Positions 20,855-30,814 are shown, counted from the first letter of the stretch. The stretch is 64,000 nucleotides of DNA from Erinaceus europaeus (GCF_950295315.1 NC_080164.1:110008447-110072446); one strand, 5' to 3'. The notes: generated from the letters alone by a model not told the origin. Program-made: numbers and translations.

Positions 20855-21280
20855 TTTTTAAATTAGTGATTAGATATTGATTTACAAAACTACAAGATAA
20901 CAGGTGTACAACTCCACACCATTCCCACCACCAGAGTTATGTGTCCCCAGTTCCTCCATTGGAGGCTACAACAGTCCACTTAAGTTTGCAGATATTGTTA
21001 ACGATTATTTCTACAGCTATCTGTTTATATTTGTTTTTTCAAGGTTCCGTCTTGTCTTCTCTTCCATCATACATATACCTATTACTACATTCAAATGTCC
21101 CTCCCTTTTTCCTCTTCTCTATCTGGGTCCTGATGAAGTTGGAGTTCAGAGCCTTCTGGTCATCTTCCCCATATCATTTCTCCTCCACTGGGAGTATGGA
21201 TCAAAATTCTTCATGGGGTGCAGAAGGTGGGAGTTTTGGCTTCTGTAATCGCTTCTCCTCTGAATATGTGCATTGTCAGG
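20855..21280 (-). mobile_element. Old L1 3' end
   Basis: Minus-strand copy of the older subfamily: 'ttagtgattagatattgatt' (terminus), 'aggtgtacaactccacacca', 'attcccaccaccagagttat', 'ctgggagtatggatcaaaat', 'ggtgcagaaggtgggagttt'. An internal segment (about 20990-21110) does not match the younger 3' module and may be subfamily-specific. Confidence 0.8.
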
Positions 21281-21329
21281 AAAGGAGTAGCTTCAGCTAA
21301 GTAATTATTTCTCAAAATGTATGCTTTTA

Positions 21330-21528
21330 TATTTTTAATTAATTTTTGTTTGGGACAGAGATAGAAATTGAGAAAGGTGGGGGAAATAGAGAGAGGGAAA
21401 GCAACAGAGAGATATCTACAGCACTGTTACACTACTTGGGAAGCTCTCCCCATCAACACACGTGGGGAGTGAGATTTTGAACCCATGTCCTTGCACAACC
21501 AGATGAGTCACTATCTGCTGCCCCCCTC
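21330..21528 (-). repeat. SINE-B, old
   Basis: Minus strand: A-rich tail, purine-rich stretch, 'gagagatatctacagcactg', 'gggaagctctccccatcaac', 'cccatgtccttgcacaacca'. Clear B pattern. Confidence 0.8.
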
Positions 21529-21539
21529 CACATAAGCTT

Positions 21540-22004
21540 AAATTCTCTTTAATAATAATAATAATTATCTAACATGTACAAATTTTAAAGTGATGTAAAT
21601 ATCAAAACCTGAGTTAAAGGGCAACATTTTATGGTTATATTAAAATAATGTTAAATGAGTTTCCACAGCACTTGCACCATCCTATATTTCTCAATGCTGA
21701 GTGTCTACAAACATCAAGCCTTTCATTTTTTTAATAGCATTAAATTTTTCCTCATTTTAGTAACTAATGATCCTATTAGCAATAATGCCAGAGTCATTGA
21801 CTTTAGGGAATTATAGGCCTTTAATAAGCTATTTGGGTTTGTAATATGTAAATTGTCACCAAGTCTGGACTCTAACTGCTTCATTATCTTTCAATGTCTT
21901 CTGCTTGCCTAGTACTTTTGTCTCAAATTTCAAAGCACATTATAATGTTAACCACCACTTCACCAACCATTATCTCCTAGTTGATAGAAGCATCATTCTG
22001 CTTC
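21540..22004. other. Intronic sequence without recognisable features
   Basis: Short (AAT) run at about 21553; otherwise nothing recognised. Confidence 0.5.
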
Positions 22005-22018
22005 AAAAGATAATTAGG

Positions 22019-22334
22019 CCCCAGGAATGTGTCCTGGAGCTCAGCTTCCCCAGAGACACACCCTACTAGGGAAAGAGAGAGGCAGACTAGGAGTATGGAC
22101 CGGCCAGTCAACGCCCATGTTCAGCAGGGAAGCAATTACAGAAGCCAGACCTTCTACCTTCTGCAACCCACAATGACCCTGGGTCCATGCTCCCAGAGGG
22201 ATAGAGAATGGGAAAGCTATCAGGGGAGGGGGTGGGGTATATAGATTGGGTGGTGGGAATTGTGTGGAATTGTACCCTTCCTACCCTATGGTTTTGTTAA
22301 TTAATCCTTTCTTAAATAAAAAAAAAAAAAAAAA
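22019..22334 (+). mobile_element. Short 5'-truncated young L1 3' end with target duplication
   Basis: About 300 bases of the young L1 3' module plus A tail. Flanked by a perfect 14-base repeat 'aaaagataattagg' at 22005-22018 and 22335-22348. It is SINE-sized but is L1, with no Pol III promoter. Sense frame 22029-22244 is open. Confidence 0.96.
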
Positions 22335-22389
22335 AAAAGATAATTAGGTTCAAAGAAGATATGTAAAGATCACAGAGCAGACCAGGTAC

Positions 22390-22850
22390 AGTGTAGAAAG
22401 ACACAGCAAATGGATGTATGCACCTCCATGTCCATAGCAGCTTTATCCACAATAGTAAAAACTTGGAAAAAAATCAAAATGTCCTTTGACACATGACTGG
22501 ATCAAAAAGTTCTGGAACATATACTCAACAGAGTATTACTCAGCAATAAAAAAAAAGATGATATTGGTATCCTTTGGGATAAAGTGGATGGAATTGGAGA
22601 AGATGATACTTAGTGTAGCAAGTAAGGAAGTGAAGAACAACTACAGAATGACTGCACTCATGCAGAATATAGAGAATTGAACAGATTAATAAGAAAAAAA
22701 CAAAATGTCAGCCTATCTTTAAGACTATGGGAGAACTATAGTGGCTATCTATCAGGGTGGAGATGGGTACACAGATCTTTGATGATGGGACTGATGGTGG
22801 GGGGAGACTACCCTATAAACCATTATTCAAAAACTTAAAAAGAGAGATAG
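22390..22850 (+). mobile_element. Old L1 ORF2 3' end and 3' UTR
   Basis: Encodes a decayed L1 ORF2 C-terminus: 'TEYYSAIKKK' matches the conserved '[10 protein letters not shown]' of the large copy, and 'MELEKMIL' its 'TELEGIML'. The 3' part has 'acacagatctttgatgatgg'. Followed by an A/GGAA tract that probably grew from its tail. Confidence 0.85.
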
Positions 22851-22865
22851 AAAGGGAGAAAAAAA

Positions 22866-23145
22866 GTAAGGAAGGGAGGAAGGAAGGAAGGAAGGAAGGA
22901 AGGAAGGAAGGAAGGAAGGAAAGAAGGAAGGCAGGGAGAAAGGAATGAAAGAAGGAAGGAAGGAAGGGAGGGAGGAAGGAAGGAAGGAAGGAAGGAAGAG
23001 AGGGAGGGAGGGAGGGAAAAAGGAAGGAAAGAAGGGAGAAAGGAAGGAAGGAAGGAAGGGAGGGAGGGAGGGAGGGAGAAATGAAGGAAGGAAGGGAGAA
23101 AGGAAAAAAGTAAGGAAGGAAGGAAAGAAAGGAGAAAGGAAGGAA
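22866..23145. repeat. (GGAA)n microsatellite, insertion site of the large L1
   Basis: 280 bases of purines, mainly GGAA and GGGA units with patterned variants ('gggagaaatgaagg', 'gagaaaggaaaaaag'). The same variant pattern recurs at 30.4-30.47 kb on the other side of the L1. Arrays of GGAA can also bind ETS factors, but no function is implied here. Confidence 0.97.
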
Positions 23146-24615
23146 GGGGGAAGATGGCGGACTGAGAAGCTGCTAGTAGCTTGAGCTCTGACCACATCTT
23201 CTGGAAACGGTAGGATTTTCTGCCTTTAGTAGTAGGCCAGTCAATTAGGGGTCCTAGCGGTGACACCAAAGAGATGACTATAACTTAATCTGGGTTAAAA
23301 ATTAGAGTAGAAAAAAAGGGAAAACAATTTTTCTTTCTTTTAATTTATTAAGCATACCTCCTCTCCCTTCCCCCTCCCCCATAACCAGTCCCTGGGGACC
23401 AGCTCCTAGCAAGCTTCCCTGCTGAGCCTCTTTCTTTCTTTACCAAAGATACTCCCTGTCCCACCAGGGAGTATCATTCATTCTAAGTCTATACCCTTCT
23501 GAAACATCTGGCCTTTTTTCTTTCTAAGTAGCCACCCCCCCACCTCACCCCATATAGCTAATTAAATAATTAAAAATAAATAAATAAATAAAACTTTCCT
23601 TTCACTGCTCTTTTGTGACTGTTCTTTTTCTTATCTTTTTATTTTTTCTCTCTCTCTTTCTTTTTTTTCATCTTTTTCTCATTCTTGTCATCCTTTCTTC
23701 CTTAATCCAACAGCTTCCAAAGCCACAGGCCCCATCCCCTACACCACCAAACAGTGTGCTTTTTTGAATTCGCTGATACACATTTGGGAATTATTTTGGG
23801 GAAGAATTCTGACTCAGAGTTGGACTCTCACTGCGAGTATCTCGGCTCAACTTCCCTTCCTGCTTTAGCCACCCCTAAAATATACAGTGGATAGTAGATT
23901 TGCATAACTGTCTATTTCAGCTATCCTTGTCTATCCTGAGGTGTTTTTTTTTTTTCTCTTTATTAACAATCAGTTGCCTCTGATCACGAGGTTTGAGGTA
24001 CTCTGGGACAGGGTTTTTTTTTTGTACCCTGCTCTATTTTATTATTAATATTATATAAAGGCATATATATATTATATTGTATATATATTATATATATATC
24101 TTCCCCCCTTTTAGGTTGATCAGAATTAACTCTTAGGGTATCTTTCATTGCTAGGGTAGTGGGCATCTTATCTATTGTGGGAGGAACTTGTCTCGTTACT
24201 CCTACCTGCTCTACGGACTCTCCCCTTCCTCCTCCTCCTAGCTAATTAAAAAATTAAATTAAACTAAATTAAAAGTAAAGTAATCAAAAAAAACTTTCCT
24301 TTCACTGCTCTTTAATTACAGCTTTTTCTTATCTTTTCTCTTTTCTCTTTCTTGTCTCTTCTTTATTTTTCTTTCTTTTTTTTTTAATCTTGTCATACAC
24401 TTCTTCCTTCCTTCTTCTTTGCCTTTCTGAATTTATGAATTATTTTGGGGAAGAAATCTAACTCAGAGTGGACTCTATGTGTGTATCTCTGCTCTATTTC
24501 CCTTTCCCCTCTTGTTACCCCTAGAATATCCAGTGGATAGTAGATTTGTGTAACTATCTATTCTTGCTATCCCTTCTTTCTTTTCTCTTTCTTCCTCACT
24601 GGGATTTGGTTACTA
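23146..24615 (+). promoter_or_regulatory. L1 5' UTR / internal promoter with a duplicated module
   Basis: Starts 'gggggaagatggcggactga', the usual type of L1 5' end. A module beginning 'tagctaattaaa', then 'actttcctttcactgctctt', 'gaattattttggggaagaa' and 'cagtggatagtagattt' occurs twice: about 23555-23945 and 24239-24590, separated by some 650-680 bases. Such internal repetition recalls monomer-based L1 promoters of rodents. AT-rich 'tatatatt' sequence fills 24060-24100 between the copies. Confidence 0.85.
23151..23160 (+). promoter_or_regulatory. YY1 site at L1 5' end
   Basis: 'aagatggcgg' five bases from the L1 start. In human L1 a YY1 site in this position sets the transcription start; the same motif and spacing is seen here. 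Confidence 0.8.
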
Positions 24616-24619
24616 TTTT

Positions 24620-24843
24620 TTCATCTGCAGACTTCTCCACTCAAAATCTAAAAGCCAGAAGAGAATGGCAAGATATCTATCGAGCCCTGAATGAAAAAAG
24701 GGTTTCAACCAAGGATAATATACCCTGCTAGACTTTCATTCAAACTAAATGGAGGGACCAAAACCTTCTTAGACAAACATCAGTTAAAGGAGGCAACCAT
24801 CACCAAACCGGCCCTGAAAGAGGTTCTAAAAGACCTCTTATAA
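24620..24843 (+). pseudogene. L1 ORF1 remnant, C-terminal domain only
   Basis: ORF1p is the trimeric RNA-binding chaperone of L1. Only the C-terminal domain is left: 'SADFSTQNLKARREWQDIY', then, after a +1 shift in the A run at 24694-24699, 'PARLSFKLNGG' and 'ITKPALKEVLKDLL' followed by a TAA at 24841-24843. These match the conserved 'ARREW' and 'YPAKLSF' blocks. The N-terminal region, coiled coil and RRM (several hundred bases) are absent; 5' UTR-like sequence abuts the remnant at about 24610. Non-functional. Confidence 0.88.
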
Positions 24844-24905
24844 ACAAGAACATCACTATAATACTGGCAATATATCAGAACAAACAAAAAAAATTTTTTT
24901 GAACA

Positions 24906-27900
24906 ATGGGACTACAATACATTAAATCCATAATATCAATAAATGTCAATGGCTTAAACTCACCCATCAAAAGGCACAGAGTGGGGGGATGGATCAGAAA
25001 ACATAAAGCAACCATATGCTGCTTGCAAGAATCCCATCTGTCACAATAAGATAAACACAGACTTAAAGTGAAAGGATGGAAAACTATCATACAGGCTAAC
25101 GGACCACAAAAAAGGGCAGGAACAGCCATTCTCATCTCAGACATGATAGATTTTAAATTAAATAAAGTAATAAAAGATAGGCAAGGACATTACATAATGA
25201 TTATTATGCAATGACATTACATAATGATCAATCAGCCAAGAAGACTTAACAATTATTAACATCTATGCACCCAATGAGGGACCATCTAAATATGTCAAGC
25301 ACATACTAAAAAATAATTTAAAAAATACATCAATAGTAATACAAAAATAGTGGGAGACTTCAATACCCCACACTCACACTTAGATCAACAAAGCAGAGAA
25401 CCAACAAAGATACAAAAGAATTGAATGAAGAGACTGACAGATTAGACCTCTTGGACATTTTCAAAGTCCTTCACCCAAAAAAAAACTGGAATACACCTTC
25501 TTTTCAAATCCACATAACACGTACTCAAGGATAGACCACATGTTAGGTCACAAAGACAGCATCAATAAATTCAAGAGCATTGAAATCATCCCAAGTATCT
25601 TCTCAGACCACAGTGGAGTAAAACTAACATTTAACAACAAACAGACAGTTATTGAAAGTCACAGAATTTGGAAACTAAACAACATACTCCTTAAGAACCA
25701 CTGGGTCAGAGATTCATTCAAGCAGGAAATTCAAATATTCCTAGAAACAAATGAAAATGAAGACACAACCTATCAAAATATTTGGGGCACAGCTAAAGCA
25801 GTACTGAGAGGGAAACTTATAGCCATACAATCACATATTAAACAGCAAGAAGAAGCTCAAATGAACGACCTTACTGCACACCTCAAGGACTTAGAGGAAG
25901 AGGAACAAAGGAACCCTAAAGCAATCAGAAAGACAGAAATCACTAAAGTTAGAGCAGAAATAAACAATATCGAAAATAAAAGAACCATACAAAAGATCAA
26001 TGAAGCCAAATGTTGGTTCTTTGAAAGATTAAACAAAATTGACAAACCCCTAGCCAGATTCACCAAACAAAAAAGAGAGAAGACTCAAATTAATAGAATT
26101 GTAAATGATGGAGGAGATATCACAACTGACACCACAGAAATCCAGAGAATCCTGCGAAACTTCTATAAAGAACTATACGCCACCAAGCTAGAGAATCTGG
26201 AAGAAATGGAACAATTCCTAGAAGCATATGCCCTTCCAAAACTGAACCAAGAAGAACTACAAAATCTAAATGCACCAATCACAGACAAAGGAATTGAAAC
26301 CGTTATTAAGAACCTCCCCAACAACAAAAGTCCTGGACCAGATGGCTTCACAAACGAATTCTACAAAACTTTCAGGAAACAGTTAGTACCCATACTTCTT
26401 AAGCTATTCCATAAGATTGAAGAAACAGGAATACTCCCTTCCACCTTCTATGAAGCCAACATCACCCTGACACCAAAAGCTGATAGGGACAGAACAAAAA
26501 AGGAAAACTACAGACCAATATCTCTGCTGAACATAGATGCCAAAATATTAAACAAGATCTTGGCTAACCGGATACAGCAACACATCAAAAAGATTGTTCA
26601 TCACGACCAAGTGGGATTCATCCCAGGAATGCAAGGCTGGTTCAACATCCATAAGTCAATCAATGTCATTCACCACATCAATAAAAGCAAAGCCAAACAC
26701 CACATGATTATCTCAATAGATGTAGAGAAAGCCTTTGACAAAATCTAACACCCATTCATGCTCAAAACTCTACAAAAAAATTGGAATAGATGGGAAATTC
26801 CTCAAGATAGTGGAGTCTATATAGCAAACCTAATGCCAACATCATACTCAATGGACAGAAGCTGAAAGCATTCCCCCTCAGATCGGGGACTAGACAGGGC
26901 TGTCCACTGTCACCGTTACTCTTCAACATAGTATTGGAAGTTCTTGCCATAGCAATCAGGCAAGAGAAAGGAGTCAAAGGAATACAGATTGGAAGGGAAG
27001 AAGTCAAGCTCTCACTATTTGCAGATGATATGATAGCATACATAGACAAACCTAAAGAATCCAGCATAAAACTACTGGGAGTTATTAGGTAATATAGCAA
27101 GGTATCAGGCTACAAAATCAATGTACAAAAATCAGTGGCATTTCTTTATGCAAACACTAAATCTGAAGAAGAAGAAGACATCCAGAAATCACTCCCATTT
27201 ACTGTTTCAGCAAAATCAATCACATACCTAGGAATAAGTTGACCAAAGAAGTGAAAGACTTATATACTGAAAACTAAGAGTTGCTACTCAAGAAAATAGA
27301 AACTGATACTAAGAAATGGAAAGATATCTCATGCTCATGGATTGGAAGAATAAATATCATCAAAATGAATATTCTCTCCAGAGCCATATACAAATTTAAT
27401 GCAATACCCATCAAAGTTCCACCAAGCTTCTTTAAGAGAATAGAACAAACACTACAATCATTTATCTGGAACCTGAAAACACCTAGAATTGCCAAAACCA
27501 TCTTGAGGAAAAGAAACAGAAATGGAGGCATCACACTCCCAGACCTTAAACTATATTATAAAGCCATCATCATCAAAACAGCATGGTACTGGAACAAAAA
27601 TAGGCACACAGACCAGTGGAACAGAATTGAAAGCACAGAAATAAATCCCCACACCTATGGACATCTAATCTTTGATAAGGGGGCCCAAAGGATTAAATGG
27701 AAGAAGGAGGCTCTCTTCAATAAATGGTGCTGGGAAAACTGGGTCCTAACATGCAGAAGAATGAAATTCAACCACTTTATCTCACCAGAAACAAAAATCA
27801 ACTCCAAATGGATCAAAGACCTAGATGTCAGACCAGAAACAATCAAATACTTAGAGGAAAACATTGGTAAAACACTTTCCCACATACACCTCAAGGACAT

Positions 27901-28746
27901 CTTTGATGAATCAAACCCAATTTCAAGGAAGACTAAAGCAGAAACAAACCAATGGGACTACATCAAATTGAAAAGCTTCTGCACATCCAAAGAAACTATT
28001 AAACAAACAGAGAGACCCCTCACAGAATAGGAGATCTTCACATGCCATACATCAGACAAGAAACTAATCACCAAAATATATAAATAGCTCATCAAACTTA
28101 GCATCAAAAAAGCAAATGACCCCATTCAAAAATGGGCAGAGGATATGAACAAAACATTCACTACAGAGGAGATCCAAAAGGCTAACAAACATATGAAAAC
28201 TGCTCTAGGTCACTGATTGTCAGAGAAATGCAAATTAAGACAACACTAAGATACTACCTCACTCCTGTAAGAATGGCATACATCAAAAAGGACAGCAGCA
28301 ACAAATGCTGGAGAGGATGTGGGGACAGAGGAACACTTTTTCATTGCTGGTGGGAATGTAAATTGGTACAGCCTCTGTGGAGAGCAGTCTGGAAAACTCT
28401 CAGAAGACTAGAAATGGACCTTCCATATGACCCAGTAATTCCTCTCCTGGGGTTATACCCCAAGGACTCCATAACACCCAACCAAAAAGAGGTGTGTACT
28501 CCTATGTTCATAGCAGCACAATTCATAATAGCTAAAACCTGGAAGCAACCCAGGTGCCCAACAACAGATGAGTGGCTAAGAAAGCTGTGGTACATATACA
28601 CAATGGAATACTATGCAGCTATCAAGAACAATGAACCCACCTTCTCTGACCCATCTTGGACAGAGCTAGAAGGAATTATGTTAAGTGAGCTAAGTCAGAA
28701 AGATAAATATGAGTATGGGATGATCCCACTCATCAACAGAAGTTGA
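24906..28746 (+). pseudogene. L1 ORF2 (endonuclease, reverse transcriptase, Cys motif), broken
   Basis: ORF2p nicks target DNA and reverse transcribes L1 RNA. Start ATG at 24906 gives 'MGLQYIKSIISINVNGLN'. Endonuclease signatures: 'NVNGLNSP', 'QESHL', 'INIYAPNEG', 'VGDFNTPHS', 'SDHSG' (25600). RT signatures: 'NYRPISLLN', '[10 protein letters not shown]' (first catalytic Asp), '[10 protein letters not shown]', 'FADDM' (catalytic Asp pair, about 27018). C-terminal Cys motif '[18 protein letters not shown]' (C-x3-C-x7-H-x4-C) near 28310-28365. Breaks: TAA at 25047, frameshifts around 25190-25500 with a 27-base local duplication, TAA just after FDKI at 26745, a shift near 26820, stops around 27090-27280 and 28028-28090. 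Longest open pieces are 25540-26748 (402 codons), 27281-28030 (249) and 28228-28746 (172). Human L1 ORF2p is 1275 residues; this span is about 1280 codons, so little is deleted. Confidence 0.95.
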
Positions 28747-30094
28747 GGAAGAAGATCTGAAAGGGAAACTAAAAGCAGGACCTGACCAAATTGTAAGTAG
28801 GGCACCAAAGTAAAAACCCTGTGGTGAGGGGTAGACATGCAGCTTCCTGAGCCATTGGGGGTGTGAGTGGGTGGGAGAGATGGGTCACAGTCTTTTGGTG
28901 GTGGGAATGGTGTTGATGTACACTCCTAGTAAAATGTAGTCATATAAATCACTAGTTAATTAATATGAGAGGGGGAAAATTAATTGTATGTCTCGAAGTT
29001 TTTCAAAACACAAACTGAATCTTTTTAATATATAGGCTGTGTAATTGATATGCAGACTCTCTCAAAAGCGTAGACCAAGTAGATCAGATGCAACCAAAAG
29101 CACAGCTATATACAAGATACTGGGTACTGTACAGCAAACCCTAACAAAAGGACTTTTCAAAGTTAACCCAATTACCAAATAATGTGATGATAACATTAAC
29201 TATCGATTGTCTTTTTGAACCCTAAGACAGCAGGAACCTCACATCTCCACTATAGAGCCTCTACTTCCCCCAGTCCTGGAACCTTTGGATAGGGCCCACT
29301 TTCCCATATGCCTCTCCCAATCCATATCAAATAATATTGCATCCGCCGATCACAACCTAACCAACACAATGATTGCCACCTCAACATGCTTCACTTCAGA
29401 CTGTGTCCAGAGACTTCACGCGTGGAATGACAATCCTTCAGCTTCATTACTTGGGTGAGACCTTTCCTTTCATAGTATACTCAAATTCTATCTCAGGTGG
29501 TTCATTTTCTAACAAAGTCCCAAAACCTAGATATACACTAGTTTCTGTGAGAGAGAGCATATGTTCACACGTATCCATAAACTATTGCAAAATATATACC
29601 TGAAAGCAGAAGTACACTAGAGTTTGCAGTGAGTACCTCCCTAACACTTCCTCTCCAGTATTCCAAGCTTTGGGTCCATGATTACTCAACAATTTGTTTG
29701 GCTTCCTATGTTAACTCTCTTTTCAGTCACCAGGTTCCAGATGTCTTCAGGATGCTGGCCAGGCTTCCCTGGATTGAAGACCCCATCAATGTGTCCTGGA
29801 GCTCCGCTTCCCCAGAGACACACCTTACTAGGGAAAGAGAGAGGCAGACTGGTAGTATGGACCGACCAGTTGACGTCCATGTTCAGCGGGGAAACAATTA
29901 CAGAAGCCAGACCTTCTCCCTTCTGCAACCCACAATGACCCTGGATCCATGCTCCCAGAGGGATATAGAATGGGAAAGCTATCAGGGGAGGGGGTGGGAT
30001 ATGGAGATTGGGCGGTGGGAATTATGTGGAGTAGTACCCCTCCTACTCTATGGTTTTGTTAATTAATCCTTTCTTAAATAAAAAAGAAAAAAAA
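28747..30094 (+). mobile_element. L1 3' UTR and A tail, reference copy for the module
   Basis: 1.3 kb from the ORF2 stop to the tail. Contains in order: 'tcttttggtggtgggaatgg', 'ggctgtgtaattgatatgca', 'ttcagactgtgtccagagac', 'ttcacacgtatccataaact', 'gtcaccaggttccagatgtc', 'gcggggaaacaattacagaa', 'cctttcttaaataaaaaa'. A 145-codon sense frame (29629-30066) and an 80-codon antisense frame (29686-29928) lie in the last 450 bases. Shorter copies elsewhere start at different points of this sequence, as expected of 5' truncation. Confidence 0.93.
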
Positions 30095-30369
30095 GGGAGT
30101 CGGGTTGTAGCACAGAGGGTTAAGTGCAGGTGGCACAAAGCCTAAGGATCCCGGTTCGAGTCCCCGGTTCCCCACCTGCAGGGGAGTCGCTTGACAAGCG
30201 GTGAAGCAGGTCTGCAGGTGTCTATCTTTCTCTTCCCTCTCTGTCTTCCCTTCCTCTCTCCATTTCTCTCTGTCCTATCCAACAACAATGACATCAATAA
30301 TAACTACAACAATAAAACAACAAGGGCAACAAAAGGGAATAAATAAATATTTTTAAAAAAAGAAAAAAA
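30095..30369 (+). repeat. SINE-A, young, in L1 A tail
   Basis: Head 'gggagtcgggttgtagcaca', B box 'ggttcgagtcc', 'cccacctgcaggggagtcgc', CT-rich stretch, 'ccaacaacaatgacatcaat', 'gggaataaataaat'. Flanked by the tract 'aaaaaagaaaaaaaag' on both sides (30080-30095 and about 30356-30371), so it used the L1 tail as its target. About 8 bases of the expected A-box to B-box spacing are missing. Confidence 0.95.
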
Positions 30370-30521
30370 AGAAAGGAAGAATGGCAGGAAGGAAGGAAGG
30401 AAGGAAGGAAGGAAGGGAGGGAGGGAGGGAGAAATGAAGGAAGGAAGGGAGAAAGGAAAAAAGGAAGGATGGAAGGAAGGGTGGAAGGAAGGAAGGAAGG
30501 AAGGAAAACGGAAGGAAGGAA
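30370..30521. repeat. (GGAA)n microsatellite, right flank of the large L1
   Basis: Purine tract sharing a complex variant pattern with 23.05-23.13 kb: a GGAA run, a GGGA run, then 'gagaaatgaaggaaggaagg' and 'gagaaaggaaaaaag'. Ends in unique sequence 'atagcaaacg'. Confidence 0.96.
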
Positions 30522-30549
30522 TAGCAAACGTACATTTCTCACGGGCCAC

Positions 30550-30610
30550 TAAGTAATTATATACTTGATGATACAGGGGCTAGTAAGTAATTATATACTT
30601 GAAGATACAC
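30550..30610. repeat. 34-base imperfect tandem duplication
   Basis: 'aagtaattatatacttgatg' (30551) and 'aagtaattatatacttgaag' (30585) plus flanks: two adjacent copies differing at one or two bases. Confidence 0.85.
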
Positions 30611-30767
30611 TGTAATGTGTAGAATGTTTTTATAGTACAAACACCTTTATTTTTCATTGTTTTATTTGTAATTATTTGCAACCAGGATTATCACTGCAAG
30701 TTGGTATTTGCATACAATTCCAACAGTCTTTGTGATCTTTTTTAATGTAGATAAAGGGCTGGCCAGA

Positions 30768-30774
30768 CACACAA

Positions 30775-30812
<38 letters not shown>
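30768..30812. repeat. (CA)n microsatellite
   Basis: About 17 uninterrupted AC units from 30779, preceded by imperfect ACAAACACAT. Confidence 0.97.

Positions 30813-30814
<2 letters not shown>

Larger units (their letters stand above)
23146..30094 (+). mobile_element. Near full-length L1 (LINE-1) retrotransposon, defective
   Basis: A 6.9 kb autonomous-type non-LTR retrotransposon that moves by target-primed reverse transcription. Order: 5' UTR (23146-about 24615), ORF1 remnant (to 24843), ORF2 (24906-28746), 3' UTR (28747-30075), A tail. Both ends are present, so the insertion was not 5'-truncated, but ORF1 is mostly missing and ORF2 has stops and frameshifts, so it cannot move by itself. It is antisense to GRID2, in intron 1. 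A young SINE-A sits in its A tail. Its 3' end is the source family of the short L1 3' ends at 14.8, 22.0 and 36.9 kb. Confidence 0.96.

Noticed and set aside
22019..22334. A new ~300-base SINE family (repeated many times with A tail)
   Set aside because: It matches the last part of the L1 3' UTR at 29.75-30.09 kb, has no Pol III boxes, and other copies extend to different upstream points, so these are 5'-truncated L1s.
22827..23269. Long minus-strand open frames (up to 144 codons) rich in Ser, Phe, Leu and Pro, and the plus-strand Lys/Glu/Gly frames
   Set aside because: They are translations of the GGAA microsatellite, which has no stop codons in any frame. The same holds for the frames at 2116-2394, 17880-18266, 30294-30549, 39812-40048, 49556-50185 and 54354-54905.
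24060..24105. AT-rich 'tatatatt' region as a core promoter
   Set aside because: Degenerate TA repeat between the two 5' UTR modules; L1 promoters are usually TATA-less and there is no positional support.
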